A DNA stretch of 64,000 nt from assembly GCF_013602415.1 (NCBI RefSeq), contig NZ_WPAG02000002.1, forward strand, positions 310,001-374,000, given 5' to 3'. Below are positions 1 to 8,857 of the stretch, piece after piece (positions within the stretch are counted from its first letter, which is position 1; each line of letters starts with the position of its first letter). A program made the translations under genes and the position numbers. The stretch comes from Rhodococcus sp. B50. GTDB lineage: Bacteria; Actinomycetota; Actinomycetes; Mycobacteriales; Mycobacteriaceae. Below the pieces are notes generated by a model, which had not been told where the DNA came from, searched no databases, and worked only from the letters and a program-made list of their open reading frames with translations.

Positions 1-398
1 GGGCAGGCGATGACGATGTCGACGCCGCGACGCAGGGCCTCGACCTGACGCTTCTGCGATACGCCACCGAAGATCGTGGTGACCTTCAGCCCGGACGAAT
101 GCGCGAGCGGTTCGATCGCCGCGGCGATCTGGGTCGCCAGTTCGCGGGTGGGGGCCAGGATCAGGCCACGCGGCCGGCCGGCCGCCCGGGTGCTCCTGCC
201 GGCGAGACGGGCAGCGAGCGGGATCGAGAAGGCCAGGGTCTTACCGCTACCCGTGCGGCCGCGTCCGAGGACGTCGCGGCCGGCGAGCGTGTCGGGGAGG
301 GTGTCCACCTGGATGGGGAAGGGGCTGGTGATCCCGGCGTCGTTCAGTGTGGCGACGAGCGGGCGGGGCACCCCGAGATCGGAGAAAGATGTGGTCAT
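1..398 (-). CDS. DEAD-box RNA helicase, N-terminal part (runs off window)
   Basis: ATP-dependent RNA helicase that remodels RNA in the cytoplasm. Only the first 132 residues are in the window; the rest lies to the left of base 1. Visible motifs, in order: an aromatic residue plus Q-motif with Gln30 (PFPIQ), Walker A GRGRTGSGKT at 45-54, motif Ia APTRELA at 82-88 and the GG of FGG at 111-112. The order and spacing fit the RhlE/DbpA type of DEAD-box protein. The DEAD and SAT motifs are not visible, so the subfamily is open. The ATG at 398 starts directly on the conserved N-terminus (SFSDLGV). Confidence 0.92.
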   Translation of the reverse strand, partial: MTTSFSDLGVPRPLVATLNDAGITSPFPIQVDTLPDTLAGRDVLGRGRTGSGKTLAFSIPLAARLAGRSTRAAGRPRGLILAPTRELATQIAAAIEPLAHSSGLKVTTIFGGVSQKRQVEALRRGVDIVIAC

Positions 399-621
399 GG
401 AACAGCGCTGCCTTTCGATGCGGCGTGTGTGCACTCGGCGGGTCGTGCCCGTGGTGCTGTGCGATCGCCGCAAGGAAAGCCGGTGCATCTGTGCGTACTG
501 CAGCTGCGCGTGCGGGCCGGGCACGATCCCGGGCCGCCGGTATCCCACGACGGTGGGCGTCGTCGTGACGCCCGAACCATGTCACCCTACCGCACGGGGT
601 GCGTGCCTATCCTCGTCCCGG
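399..621. other. intergenic region between helicase and moaE
   Basis: 223 bases with no convincing gene. It holds the end of the moaE transcript and the 5' region of the helicase gene, both on the minus strand. I see no clear terminator with a T-run and no strong promoter. A long leader in front of a helicase gene is common for cold-regulated genes, but nothing specific is visible here. Confidence 0.4.
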
Positions 622-1035
622 CTACAGACCCACCCATTCCGAGGCGCCCTCGGTGAAGTGCTGCCGCTTCCAGATGGGTACCTCGGCCTTGATGCGTTCG
701 ACCAGCTCGGCGCAGGTGGCGAAGGCTTCTGCGCGGTGCGGGGCGGCGACGGCCGCGACCAGCGCGAGATCGCCGATGGTGAGATCGCCCACTCGATGCA
801 CCGCCGCCACCGGCAGTCCCGATTTCGCCGCGACGTCCTCGCAGCACCGCCGCAGGAACGCTTCGGCATCGGGATGTGCCTGGTACTGCAGGGCGGTCAC
901 CGACTGCCCGCCGTCGTGGTTGCGGACGACACCGGTGAAGACCACCACGGCACCGTGTTCGGCGCCAGCCACCGCGGCGTCCACCGCCGCGGGATCGAGT
1001 GGCTCCGACGAGATCCTGGCCAGTAGTTCACTCAT
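622..1035 (-). CDS. moaE: molybdopterin synthase catalytic subunit MoaE
   Basis: Large subunit of molybdopterin synthase. With thiocarboxylated MoaD it puts the dithiolene sulfurs into cyclic pyranopterin monophosphate. The protein is 137 residues, close to the usual 140-150. FTGVVRNHDGG (33-43), HRVGDLTIGDLAL (from 80) and KAEVPIWKRQ (116-125) match the family; Lys116 and Lys123 correspond to the active-site lysines. The ATG overlaps the end of the moaC-mogA gene by 8 bases, so it is the last gene of a moeA-moaCB-moaE operon. The partner moaD lies on the opposite strand at 4.4 kb. Confidence 0.96.
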   Translation of the reverse strand: MSELLARISSEPLDPAAVDAAVAGAEHGAVVVFTGVVRNHDGGQSVTALQYQAHPDAEAFLRRCCEDVAAKSGLPVAAVHRVGDLTIGDLALVAAVAAPHRAEAFATCAELVERIKAEVPIWKRQHFTEGASEWVGL

Positions 1036-2026
1036 GAGCGCCGCCTCCTGCGACTTGGGCCAACAGATGGTCGAGGATCGGGTCGAGGGCGGCGAGACCG
1101 TCCTTGACCCCGCCGGGAGAGCCGGGCAGGTTCACGACGACCGTGCGGCCCGCGAGACCGGCGATCCCGCGTGAGAGCACCGCGTGCGGAGTGGCGGCGA
1201 GTCCGCGCTGCCGGATCGACTCCGCGATGCCGGGCAGCTCGCGATCGAGCAGTGCGAGAGTCGCTTCGGGGGTGGCGTCGGTGGGCGACGCTCCGGTACC
1301 GCCGGTCGTGACGACGAGGGCCGGACCCGGACGGACCGCGTCGGCGAGACCGGCGGCGATGTCGGCGTCCGCATGGACGAGGGGGCCGCGGACTGCGAAT
1401 CCCTTGTCTTCGAGCCACGATCGGATGAGCGGGCCGGTGCGGTCCTCGCGGGTGCCCGCCGCGACACCGGTCGATGCGACGACCACCGTGGCGGAACGCC
1501 CCGACTGTTCCGGCAGTTGCTCCTCCCGCTCCGGCTTCCCGTCCCGGTGGGGAGCGTCGTCGCGGGTCCAGTGGCCGCGCTTGCCGCCCTCCTTGGAGAC
1601 CAGCCGCACGCCGTCGAGAACGGCGGCCGGATCGACGGCCTTGACCATGTCGTGCAGGGTCAGGCCCGCGACGGCGACCGCGGTGAGCGCCTCCATCTCG
1701 ACTCCGGTCGGGCCCTTGGTCTTCGCGGTGGCCTCGATCGTGATCGAGGTGTCGGTGAAATCGAACATCACCTTCACCGACGACAGCGCCAGCTGATGAC
1801 ACAGGGGGATGAGCTCCCAGGTGCGTTTCGCCGCGGCGATACCCGCGATGCGGGCCGTGGCCAGGACGTCGGCCTTGGGCATGTCATCGGCCCGGACGAG
1901 CGCGATCACCTCGGGGGTGGTGACGAGTTCGCCTGCCGCCACGGCGATCCGTGTGGTGTCGGTCTTCGCGGAGACGTCCACCATGCGGGCGCGTCCCTGG
2001 TCGTCCAGGTGGCTGAGATCGGTCAC
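1028..2026 (-). CDS. MoaC-MogA fusion (bifunctional molybdenum cofactor protein)
   Basis: A 332-residue fusion of two cofactor enzymes. Residues 1-155 are MoaC (cyclic pyranopterin monophosphate synthase), with IPLCHQL (73-79), [11 protein letters not shown] (104-114) and DMVKAVD (126-132, active-site Lys/Asp). After a charged linker (156-176), residues 177-332 are a MogA/MoaB-type molybdopterin adenylyltransferase, with TTGGTG (240-245) and NLPGSPGG (299-306). The GTG at 2026 is chosen because GTGA overlaps the moeA stop; the open frame extends further upstream inside moeA. Such fusions are known in actinobacteria. The fusion puts an early and a late step of the pathway on one chain. Confidence 0.93.
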   Translation of the reverse strand: MTDLSHLDDQGRARMVDVSAKTDTTRIAVAAGELVTTPEVIALVRADDMPKADVLATARIAGIAAAKRTWELIPLCHQLALSSVKVMFDFTDTSITIEATAKTKGPTGVEMEALTAVAVAGLTLHDMVKAVDPAAVLDGVRLVSKEGGKRGHWTRDDAPHRDGKPEREEQLPEQSGRSATVVVASTGVAAGTREDRTGPLIRSWLEDKGFAVRGPLVHADADIAAGLADAVRPGPALVVTTGGTGASPTDATPEATLALLDRELPGIAESIRQRGLAATPHAVLSRGIAGLAGRTVVVNLPGSPGGVKDGLAALDPILDHLLAQVAGGGAHE

Positions 2027-3213
2027 AGGATCCGTACTTTCACGAGGTCTCCGGCTTCGAGGGAGGTGGTGTCGGCGGGGATGTCGAGGAGCACGTCGGC
2101 GGCGGCGAGTCCGGCGACGAGATGCGATCCGTGCCCGCGGAAGGGGGTCACCCCGTTCTCGTCGAGCCGTCCCCGCAGGAACTGGCGGCGCCCCGGGATC
2201 GACGTGAGATCGGTGGTGAGCGGCAGCTTCTCGCACACGACCGGCGGATAGCCGGCGGCGGCCCGCAGCGCCGGTCGCGCGAACACCTCGAACGAGACGA
2301 GGGCGCTGACAGGATTACCGGGGAAGGTCAGGATCGGGACACCGTCGACCACCGCGGTGCCCTGGGGTCCGCCGGGCTGCATCGCCACCGACACGAACTG
2401 CCCGCCCTGGGGGCCGAGCGTGTCCTTCACGACCTCGAAGTCACCCTTCGACACCCCACCCGAGGTGAACACCACGTCGGCGACACCCACGGCGTGTCGG
2501 AGCATCGTCACGAATTCCTCGGGATCGTCGTGGCAGTGGTCGATGGTCACGACGTCCGCGCCGTTGGCCGTCGCGCTCGCTGCCAGCGCCGGTCCGTTGG
2601 AATTGAAGATCTGGCCGGGGCCGAGTTCGCTCCCGGCCGTGACGAGTTCGCTTCCGGTGGAGATGATCGCGACGCGCGGCCGTGCACGGACGGGAATCGA
2701 GGTGAGACCGACGGCGGCGAGCGCAGCGATGTGGCGGGCGGCGAGGACCGTGCCGGCCGGGAGCAGCAGATCGCCCTTGCGGACGTCGGTGCCCGCCTCA
2801 CGCACGTAGGTTCCGGGCGCCACGCTGCGCTCGACGGTGACGGTGTCCGGGTCGGGGGAGCGGGTGTCCTCGACCGGGACGACGGCGTCGGCGCCGTCCG
2901 GGACGGGTGCGCCCGTCATGATCTTCAGCGCGTGACCCGGTTCGAGCGCCGCGACGGTGTCGCCCGCGGCCAGCACGCCCTGCACGGGCAGATCCGTGGG
3001 GGCCGACGCGAGGTCGTGTGCGCGTACGGCGTAACCGTCCATCTGGGAGTTGCGGAAGGGCGGCAGGTCCAGCGGGGACTCGATGTCCTGCGCGAGCGTG
3101 CGGTGCAGTGCGTGGGCGAGCGGCACCCGCAGCGGGCTCTTCTCCCACAACGGGCCGAGCAACTCCGCCACGTGCTGTTCGTGTTCCTCCACGGACCGCT
3201 TGCCGCTCGTCAT
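2023..3213 (-). CDS. moeA: molybdopterin molybdenumtransferase MoeA
   Basis: Inserts molybdate into adenylylated molybdopterin, the last general step of Moco synthesis. 396 residues, near the usual 400. Seen: [11 protein letters not shown] (55-65), [12 protein letters not shown] (101-112), STGSEL (185-190), TSGGVSKGD (250-258) and PGNPVSA (298-304), which are the MoeA active-site blocks. First gene of the minus-strand operon moeA-moaCB-moaE; its TGA shares GTGA with the next start. It faces moaA across about 130 bases, so the two operons probably share a promoter region. Confidence 0.96.
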   Translation of the reverse strand: MTSGKRSVEEHEQHVAELLGPLWEKSPLRVPLAHALHRTLAQDIESPLDLPPFRNSQMDGYAVRAHDLASAPTDLPVQGVLAAGDTVAALEPGHALKIMTGAPVPDGADAVVPVEDTRSPDPDTVTVERSVAPGTYVREAGTDVRKGDLLLPAGTVLAARHIAALAAVGLTSIPVRARPRVAIISTGSELVTAGSELGPGQIFNSNGPALAASATANGADVVTIDHCHDDPEEFVTMLRHAVGVADVVFTSGGVSKGDFEVVKDTLGPQGGQFVSVAMQPGGPQGTAVVDGVPILTFPGNPVSALVSFEVFARPALRAAAGYPPVVCEKLPLTTDLTSIPGRRQFLRGRLDENGVTPFRGHGSHLVAGLAAADVLLDIPADTTSLEAGDLVKVRIL

Positions 3214-3312
3214 GCCGCCATCCTAGGCACACGAGTGGCGCGCCCCACCCTCGACGACGCGCCGTGGGTGCCCCGTCTGTCCGGATGCGGTGTCACGATC
3301 ATCGGTTGTGGG

Positions 3313-3318
3313 CATACT
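3313..3318 (+). promoter_or_regulatory. possible -10 element before moaA
   Basis: CATACT lies 7 bases before an ATG at 3326. This is the spacing of a leaderless actinobacterial promoter. One mismatch to TATACT and no obvious -35 element, so it is tentative. Confidence 0.35.
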
Positions 3319-3325
3319 GGGCTGT

Positions 3326-3346
3326 ATGAAAGCGATGGTCGTATGA
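3326..3346 (+). CDS. possible leaderless upstream mini-ORF (MKAMVV) coupled to moaA
   Basis: Six codons, ATG to TGA, giving MKAMVV. The stop codon overlaps the moaA ATG (ATGA). It starts 7 bases after a -10-like hexamer, so a leaderless mRNA would begin with this codon. Real translation is unproven; such an arrangement would feed ribosomes into moaA. Confidence 0.3.
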   Translation: MKAMVV

Positions 3347-4401
3347 CAGCCGTGGACATGGGCATCCCGGTCGTGCGCGATCGCGCAGACGACGTGTCCG
3401 ATCGGCCCGACGTGCCCGAGCTCCTCGACCGTTTCGGTCGTGTCGCACGAGACCTGCGGGTATCCCTCACCGAGAAGTGCTCGCTGCGCTGCACCTACTG
3501 CATGCCTGCCGAGGGACTTCCCGAGATCCCCCGCGACAAACTGCTCACGAGCGCCGAGATCGTGCGTCTGGTGGGCATCGCGACCGGTCGGCTCGGTGTC
3601 CACGAGGTGCGCTTCACCGGCGGGGAACCGCTCATGCGCCGAGATCTCGAGGACATCGTCGCCGGATGCGCGGAGCAGACGCCGGGCCTGCCGATCGCAC
3701 TGACCACCAACGCGGTCGGTCTCCGACATCGCGCGCAGGCACTGGCGGACGCCGGACTGACCCGGGTGAACATCTCGCTGGACACCATCGACCGCGAGCA
3801 CTTTGCGCGGCTCACGCGCCGCGACCGGCTCGATTCGGTGCTCGACGGCATCCGGGCTGCGGTGACCGCCGGGTTCGGACGGGTGAAGGTCAACGCCGTC
3901 CTGATGCCGGAGACCCTCGAGGGTGCGGCAGATCTCTTGGCATGGTGCCTGGACGAGGGCGTCGAGCTGCGGTTCATCGAGCAGATGCCCCTCGACGCCG
4001 ATCACACCTGGGCCCGTTCGCAGATGGTGCCGGCGGAGCAGTTGCTCGACGTGCTCGGTCGACGGTTCACGCTCACCGCGACCGAACGGGAAGATCCGTC
4101 CGCGCCGGCCGAACGCTGGCTCGTAGACGGCGGCCCGGCGACCGTCGGGATCATCGCTTCGGTCACCCGTTCGTTCTGCAGCGACTGCGACCGCACGCGC
4201 CTGACGGCCGAAGGGACGGTCCGGTCCTGCCTGTTCAGCGACCGGGAGACCGACCTACGCGCAGCCCTGCGGGGCGGCGCCACCGACGACGAACTCGCCG
4301 CGGTGTGGCGCGGGGCGATGTGGAACAAATGGGCCGGACACGGAATGGACGCGGCGGACTTCGCGCCGCCGCAGCGGAGTATGGGAGCTATCGGTGGCTG
4401 A
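3343..4401 (+). CDS. moaA: GTP 3',8-cyclase MoaA
   Basis: Radical-SAM enzyme that converts GTP to 3',8-cyclo-GTP, the first step of Moco synthesis. 352 residues. The N-terminal cluster motif CSLRCTYC gives Cys46, Cys50 and Cys53; GGEP is at 93-96; the second cluster is Cys279, Cys282 and Cys296 (FCSDCDRTR... SC). The chain ends in Gly-Gly, which is needed for activity in the family. The ATG at 3343 gives a normal N-terminus; a second in-frame ATG lies at 3358. Stop and moaD start overlap by 8 bases, so moaA-moaD is an operon divergent from moeA. Confidence 0.96.
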   Translation: MTAVDMGIPVVRDRADDVSDRPDVPELLDRFGRVARDLRVSLTEKCSLRCTYCMPAEGLPEIPRDKLLTSAEIVRLVGIATGRLGVHEVRFTGGEPLMRRDLEDIVAGCAEQTPGLPIALTTNAVGLRHRAQALADAGLTRVNISLDTIDREHFARLTRRDRLDSVLDGIRAAVTAGFGRVKVNAVLMPETLEGAADLLAWCLDEGVELRFIEQMPLDADHTWARSQMVPAEQLLDVLGRRFTLTATEREDPSAPAERWLVDGGPATVGIIASVTRSFCSDCDRTRLTAEGTVRSCLFSDRETDLRAALRGGATDDELAAVWRGAMWNKWAGHGMDAADFAPPQRSMGAIGG

Positions 4402-4672
4402 TGTGACGACCGGAATCGAGGTGCGGTACTTCGCCGCGGCGGCGGACGCGGCCGGACGTGAGAAGGACACGATCGACCTGCCGGAGGACGCCGATCTCGG
4501 TGCGCTGCGTGCCGTTCTCGTCGATCGCTACGGACCCGGTATGGAGCGCGTCCTGTCCGTGGCGGCATTCCTGCTCGAGCCCGGCGACGGCGGTACGGGC
4601 GAACTCACCCGGGACCTCGGCCGCCCGGCCGGGTCCCGAGTGGACGTCCTGCCGCCCTTCGCGGGTGGTTAA
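4394..4672 (+). CDS. moaD: molybdopterin synthase sulfur carrier MoaD
   Basis: Small ubiquitin-fold sulfur carrier, 92 residues. It ends in the diagnostic LPPFAGG; the terminal Gly is adenylylated and thiocarboxylated, then donates sulfur to MoaE. The GTG start overlaps the end of moaA by 8 bases. The stop overlaps the nadE stop on the other strand by 4 bases. No MoeB/MoeZ activating enzyme is in the window. Confidence 0.94.
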   Translation: MADVTTGIEVRYFAAAADAAGREKDTIDLPEDADLGALRAVLVDRYGPGMERVLSVAAFLLEPGDGGTGELTRDLGRPAGSRVDVLPPFAGG

Positions 4673-5505
4673 CCCTCGCGCCACCAGGTATCGAAGGGCG
4701 CCACGGGCATCACGCGCTTGTGCCGCGTGTCGAGGAACTTCGTCTCGAGCCGCTTGGCGAGGTCGTCGGTGACGTCCTTGCCTTCGAGATAGTCGTCGAT
4801 CTCGCTGTAGGTCATGCCGAGCGCTTCCTCGTCGGGCAGCGCGGGGCGGTCGTCCTCGAGGTCGGCGGTGGGGATCTTGATCCAGGTGCTCTCGGGCGCC
4901 TCGAGCTCGCGCAGCAGCGCCGCGCCCTGCCGCTTCGTCAGACCGGCCAGGGGAGTGATGTCCACGCCGCCGTCGCCGTACTTGGTGTAGAAGCCGGTCA
5001 CCGCTTCGGCGGCGTGATCGGTGCCGACCACGAGGTAACCGAGCTCGCCGGCGATCGCGTACTGGATCATCATGCGCTCGCGGGCCTTGATGTTGCCGCG
5101 CACGAAATCGCGCAGACGCGTCTCGGTGCCGTGCAGCGCGCGGGCCGCCTCCGAGGCGGTCGCGTCGGCTCCGGGCTTGACGTCGACGCCCAGCGTGCGG
5201 TCGGCACCGATGAACTCGAGTGCGACGAGGGCGTCGTGCTCGTCGGCCTGCTTGCCGTAGGGCAGACGCACCGCGACGAACTCCGCCGTGTGGCCCTCGG
5301 CGCGGAGCTTCTCCGCTGCGAGCTGGGAGAGCTTGCCGGCGAGCGTGCTGTCCTGCCCGCCGCTGATGCCGAGCACGAATCCCTTCGCGGGAGTGCTACG
5401 GAGGTAGTCGGCGAGAAACTGCACCCGCGCGTCGATCTCGGCGCGCGGGTCGATGGAGGGCTTCACCCCGAGTTCTTCGATGATCCGATCGCGAAGGTTC
5501 GTCAT
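4669..5505 (-). CDS. nadE: NH3-dependent NAD+ synthetase NadE
   Basis: Makes NAD+ from deamido-NAD+, ATP and ammonia. 278 residues, like E. coli NadE (275), and without the glutaminase domain found in the M. tuberculosis enzyme. The P-loop SGGQDST is at 48-54, GNIKARERM at about 137-145, and [22 protein letters not shown] from about 161. The ATG at 5505 aligns with the usual MT-x-L-x-x-x-I start; a GTG two codons upstream is less likely. It is convergent with moaD and divergent from the next gene. Confidence 0.95.
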   Translation of the reverse strand: MTNLRDRIIEELGVKPSIDPRAEIDARVQFLADYLRSTPAKGFVLGISGGQDSTLAGKLSQLAAEKLRAEGHTAEFVAVRLPYGKQADEHDALVALEFIGADRTLGVDVKPGADATASEAARALHGTETRLRDFVRGNIKARERMMIQYAIAGELGYLVVGTDHAAEAVTGFYTKYGDGGVDITPLAGLTKRQGAALLRELEAPESTWIKIPTADLEDDRPALPDEEALGMTYSEIDDYLEGKDVTDDLAKRLETKFLDTRHKRVMPVAPFDTWWREG

Positions 5506-5512
5506 CTGCACG

Positions 5513-5518
5513 ACACTA
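5513..5518 (-). promoter_or_regulatory. -10 element for leaderless nadE transcript
   Basis: On the minus strand TAGTGT ends 7 bases before the nadE ATG. It fits the TANNNT consensus and would start transcription at or next to the start codon. No clear -35 element. Confidence 0.4.
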
Positions 5519-5579
5519 GCGTTCCCGTGTTACTGCTGCGATACAACGGCGAAGAGCGCGGGCAGGCAGACTCTTCGGC

Positions 5580-6356
5580 GTGAGCACCGGAGATCTCTTC
5601 CGCAAACACGACCCGCACGCGAACCCGGATTTCTTCCGGGCCGAGGCGGCCGGTCTGGCGTGGCTCGCCGAGGCCGGTATGCCGGTGGCGGCGGTGCGGT
5701 CGGTGAGCGAGCACCACATCGAACTGGACCGGATCGCCGAGACGTCCCCTTCCGCCGAGGCCGCACGGAACTTCGGCGCGGCACTCGCGCGGATGCACGA
5801 CGCCGGTGCCGGCGGTTTCGGCGCGGCACCCGACGGTTACGACGGGCAGCTGTTCATCGGACGCCGTCCCATGAGCCGCACCGTGCACGACACCTGGGGA
5901 TCGTTCTACGTCACCGAACGGGTGCTGCCCTTCCTGCGCATCGCGGTCGACGCGGGCAGCGTCACCGGCCACCAGTGCCGCGACATCGACGCCGCCTGCG
6001 ATCTCGTCGCGGCGGGAGCCTTCGACGACGACGATCCACCCGCGCGGCTGCACGGAGACCTGTGGAACGGCAACGTGCTGTGGTCCCCGCAGGGCGTCGT
6101 CCTGATCGATCCCGCCGCGCACGGCGGACACCGCGAAACCGACCTGGCGATGCTCGCACTCTTCGGCTGCCCGCACCTGCGCCGGGTCGTCGAAGGCTAC
6201 GAATCGGCGCATCCGCTGGGCGTCGGATGGGAGCGGCGGGCGCCCGTGCACCAGCTGCATCCACTGGCGGTACATGCCGCGGGATACGGTGCCGGGTACG
6301 GGCGGGAGCTGCACCGGGCGGCACTCGCGACCCTCGAACTCGGAGGCAGTACGTGA
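5580..6356 (+). CDS. fructosamine kinase family protein
   Basis: Kinase of the fructosamine-3-kinase/aminoglycoside phosphotransferase fold. It probably phosphorylates sugar-amine adducts so that they fall off proteins (deglycation) or can be metabolised. 258 residues. The catalytic loop HGDLWNGN is at 158-165 (Asp160, Asn165) and the metal-binding IDPA at 176-179, followed by HGGHRETDLAM, typical of bacterial fructosamine kinases. The GTG start has no strong ribosome site. The stop shares GTGA with the nucleosidase start, so the two are co-translated. The substrate is not certain. Confidence 0.85.
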   Translation: MSTGDLFRKHDPHANPDFFRAEAAGLAWLAEAGMPVAAVRSVSEHHIELDRIAETSPSAEAARNFGAALARMHDAGAGGFGAAPDGYDGQLFIGRRPMSRTVHDTWGSFYVTERVLPFLRIAVDAGSVTGHQCRDIDAACDLVAAGAFDDDDPPARLHGDLWNGNVLWSPQGVVLIDPAAHGGHRETDLAMLALFGCPHLRRVVEGYESAHPLGVGWERRAPVHQLHPLAVHAAGYGAGYGRELHRAALATLELGGST

Positions 6357-6901
6357 ACGGGATCCTCGTCGTGTCCGCAACCCGCGCCGAGGCGGCGCAC
6401 GTCCCGGAGCGCTACGAGACGGTGATCACCGGGATCGGGAAGGTGGACGCGGCGGTCGCCGTCACGGCGGCGCTCGCGGCGTATCCGGCCGACGCGCGGC
6501 CGCTCGTCGTCAACATCGGTACCGCCGGCGCGTTGCGCACGCATCACTCGGGGTTGTTCCTCCCGTCCGCCGTGCTCAACCACGACATCAGCAGCGAGAT
6601 CCTGAAGAGCCTCGGTCATCCGGTGCGGGACGTTGTCGACATCGACGACGGGGACGGCAGTGTGCTCGCGACCGGTGATTCGTTCGTCTCGGACGCACAG
6701 ATCCGCGACGCGCTCGCCGCCCGCGCCGATCTGGTGGACATGGAAGGTTTCGCAGTCGCCTACGCCGCTCGTCGTATGGGCGCGCGGTGCCGGCTCGTCA
6801 AGCACGTGAGCGATCAGGCCGACGACTCCGCGCTCGATTGGCCGAAGCAGGTCGACCGCAGCGCACAGGAACTCGCGCGGTGGCTCGTCGAGCGCTACTG
6901 A
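6353..6901 (+). CDS. nucleoside phosphorylase/nucleosidase family protein
   Basis: Small member (182 residues) of the purine nucleoside phosphorylase/MTA-SAH nucleosidase superfamily. Seen: VVNIGTAGAL (52-61), the ribose-binding DMEGFAVAYAA (129-139), and HVSDQADD with the catalytic-type Asp at 154. It is shorter than MTA/SAH nucleosidases (about 230), and the N-terminus is compact. Likely hydrolyses a nucleoside; the base and sugar are unknown. Coupled by GTGA to the fructosamine kinase, which hints at a joint role in recycling damaged or modified ribosides. Ends 7 bases from the next, convergent gene. Confidence 0.82.
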   Translation: MNGILVVSATRAEAAHVPERYETVITGIGKVDAAVAVTAALAAYPADARPLVVNIGTAGALRTHHSGLFLPSAVLNHDISSEILKSLGHPVRDVVDIDDGDGSVLATGDSFVSDAQIRDALAARADLVDMEGFAVAYAARRMGARCRLVKHVSDQADDSALDWPKQVDRSAQELARWLVERY

Positions 6902-6907
6902 CGCATC

Positions 6908-7324
6908 TCAGCGCCCATTCGTGCGTTCGGTGAGTGTGACGGTGACCGAACCGGTGGTCAGAGTGAGGATCTCCCCGTCGAGCGTCCACCGGGGTGCGCC
7001 CGCGAACAGCGTCCGCACCCAGTCGTCGGCGCCGTCGCGCGGGGGAGGGCACGCCATCCTCGTGGACGCCAGGGTTCCGGCACGGATCTGTCCTCCGGAC
7101 AGGTCGGCGGTGCCGGTGAACCGGTTGCATCCGGCGGATGCGGCGAGCCGCTCCCGGGCGGGGAACGACAATTCCAGCGGGCCGCCTCCGGGGATGGGCC
7201 GCCCCGTGACCTCGGTGGAGACGTAGCGGCGGCCGATCGGATCGGACGGCGATGCTCCGATTCCGCATCCGGACAGCACCGCACCCAGAGTGAGGACGGC
7301 GACGACACGGACTGCTCCCGGCAT
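6908..7324 (-). CDS. META-domain lipoprotein (one domain)
   Basis: Secreted lipoprotein of 138 residues: hydrophobic signal, then lipobox LSGC with Cys20. The rest is a single META/HslJ-like domain with the GCNRFTG block and a MACPP cysteine motif. HslJ is linked to heat and novobiocin tolerance in E. coli; the function here is unknown. It follows the two-domain paralogue at 7349 by 24 bases and is probably co-transcribed, likely a duplication. ATG at 7324 is preferred; a GTG three codons earlier is possible. Confidence 0.85.
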   Translation of the reverse strand: MPGAVRVVAVLTLGAVLSGCGIGASPSDPIGRRYVSTEVTGRPIPGGGPLELSFPARERLAASAGCNRFTGTADLSGGQIRAGTLASTRMACPPPRDGADDWVRTLFAGAPRWTLDGEILTLTTGSVTVTLTERTNGR

Positions 7325-7348
7325 GCGTCTCACGGTACCGAGAACGGA

Positions 7349-8137
7349 TCAGCGGGCCGTGAACTCCAGTCCGTCGGTGCCGTTCGCCGCGATGAGCGTC
7401 ATCGACGATCCCTCGATGCTGTAGGTGGTCTCACCTGCGAGCACGGTGAGGATGTGTGTCTCGATGTCGGTGACCTCGGGGTCGGCGCAGGCGGCACGGG
7501 TCATGGTGAGCGGTTCGAACAGGACGACGTCGTCACCGACTTCGGCGGTGCCGCCGAACTCGTTGCAGCCCGTGTTGCCGGTGACGGTGCCGTCCTCGGA
7601 GAACACGAGCGTCGGCGCGGCGCTCTCGAGTGCCACCGAGGTGGTTACGGCATCGGCGGTGCGCAGCGACGTCACCACCCAGTCGGTGCCGGCGATCGGA
7701 CGGTCGGGGTCGACGACCTTCTCGTCCTCGAGAAAGACCGTGATGTCGTCGCCGGTCAGGGTGACGGAGTTCCCGTCGAGCGACCACCGGGGTTCCACGC
7801 CGAACAGGGCCGTGAGCCAGGCGTCGGCCTCTTCGCGCGCGGGCGGGCAGGCCATCATCGTGCTCGCCAGGTTCGATGTCTTCACCGTGCCGCCGGACAG
7901 GTCCACGCCGCCGACGAAGCGATTGCATCCGGCGGTCGCCGAGATACGTCCGTCCTCCGGGAACGCGACCACCAGCGGCCCGGCCCCGGGGATCTGTGCA
8001 CCCGTCACGTTCGTCGACACGAAGGTGCGACCGGTGAGGTCGTCGGCCGAGTTGCCGGCCGAATCCGAATCGGTGCTGCACGCGGCGGCCACGGCCGCCA
8101 GGCAGATCAGCGCGCATACCCGGAATGTGCGAAACAT
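7349..8137 (-). CDS. META-domain lipoprotein (two domains)
   Basis: 262 residues. Signal peptide with lipobox VAAAC (Cys20), then two META/HslJ-like domains, about residues 33-130 and 145-255, each with its own GCN(R/E)F block and a conserved Ala-Cys motif. Located outside the membrane. The ATG at 8137 puts the signal peptide at the N-terminus; the frame opens 13 codons earlier inside the TetR gene. Starts 4 bases after the TetR stop, so the regulator and both META genes may share one transcript. Role unknown; cell-envelope stress tolerance is a guess from the family. Confidence 0.87.
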   Translation of the reverse strand: MFRTFRVCALICLAAVAAACSTDSDSAGNSADDLTGRTFVSTNVTGAQIPGAGPLVVAFPEDGRISATAGCNRFVGGVDLSGGTVKTSNLASTMMACPPAREEADAWLTALFGVEPRWSLDGNSVTLTGDDITVFLEDEKVVDPDRPIAGTDWVVTSLRTADAVTTSVALESAAPTLVFSEDGTVTGNTGCNEFGGTAEVGDDVVLFEPLTMTRAACADPEVTDIETHILTVLAGETTYSIEGSSMTLIAANGTDGLEFTAR

Positions 8138-8141
8138 GCCG

Positions 8142-8825
8142 TTACGGTACGGCGCTCGATCCGGATTCGTGGGCACCTCGGCCGGTGACGACGCGGTGTG
8201 CCAGTTCGGCCCAGTTGTCGGCGAGTCGGCGCAGCGGATAACCGAGTTCGCGCCACTGGTGGAGCACCAGCGTCGCCTCGAGCGACGCCATCAGCGAGGT
8301 CGCCAGCAACCGGGTGTCGCCGCCGATGTCGGCAGCGCGCAGTAGGGCGTCGACGTGGGCGAGCGAGACCAGGTGGGCGGGGGCGGAGTAGTGGGAGTCC
8401 CCGGCGGCCTCGGCCGCGCGAAGCAGTTCGCCCTGCACCTCGACGAGTTCGATGCGCGCACGGCCGAAGGCGATCAGCCGGTCGAGGGGTTCGCCGTCCG
8501 GGCCGAGCGGGGGCGGGCCGAACAGGAAACCGTGCTGGAACTCGCGCTCGCTGTGGTCGAGCAGTGCGCGGACGAGACCGGCGCGGGAACCGAACCTGCG
8601 GAAGACGGTGCCTTTACCGACCCCGGCCCGCGCCGCGACGGCATCCATCGTCACGGCGTCGACGCCGCGCTCGGCGACGAGCAGGGCGGCGGCGTCGAGC
8701 AGACGAGAACGATTACGTGCGGCGTCACCCCGTTCGGAGAGTTGCTCCTCCGCCAGGGGTAGCGCCCGAGCGCTCGCCAGGGGCAGTGCTCGACCGTCCG
8801 CGTCCGGCAAGGGGCGAGTGTTCAC
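8142..8825 (-). CDS. TetR-family transcriptional repressor
   Basis: 227 residues. After a long N-terminal extension (1-35), the DNA-binding domain covers about 38-85, with a helix-turn-helix at VTMDAVAARAGVGKGTVFRRFGS. The C-terminal half is the ligand-binding/dimer region. The GTG at 8825 lies 8 bases after the -10-like TAGAGT, so a leaderless mRNA is likely. It faces an NADPH-FMN reductase gene across a perfect palindrome, and probably represses itself and that gene. Ligand unknown; a redox-active or quinone-like compound would suit the neighbour. Confidence 0.9.
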   Translation of the reverse strand: MNTRPLPDADGRALPLASARALPLAEEQLSERGDAARNRSRLLDAAALLVAERGVDAVTMDAVAARAGVGKGTVFRRFGSRAGLVRALLDHSEREFQHGFLFGPPPLGPDGEPLDRLIAFGRARIELVEVQGELLRAAEAAGDSHYSAPAHLVSLAHVDALLRAADIGGDTRLLATSLMASLEATLVLHQWRELGYPLRRLADNWAELAHRVVTGRGAHESGSSAVP

Positions 8826-8833
8826 AAGGTCAC

Positions 8834-8839
8834 ACTCTA
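8834..8839 (-). promoter_or_regulatory. -10 element for the tetR-type gene
   Basis: TAGAGT on the minus strand, 8 bases before the GTG start. The palindrome at 8858-8871 sits where its -35 element would be. Confidence 0.4.
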
Positions 8840-8857
8840 GCGGGGCGAGGAATAAAG

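Noticed and set aside
2122..3342. N-terminal extension of moaA by about 400 codons
   Set aside because: It runs antisense to moeA, and the conserved MoaA sequence starts only after 3343.
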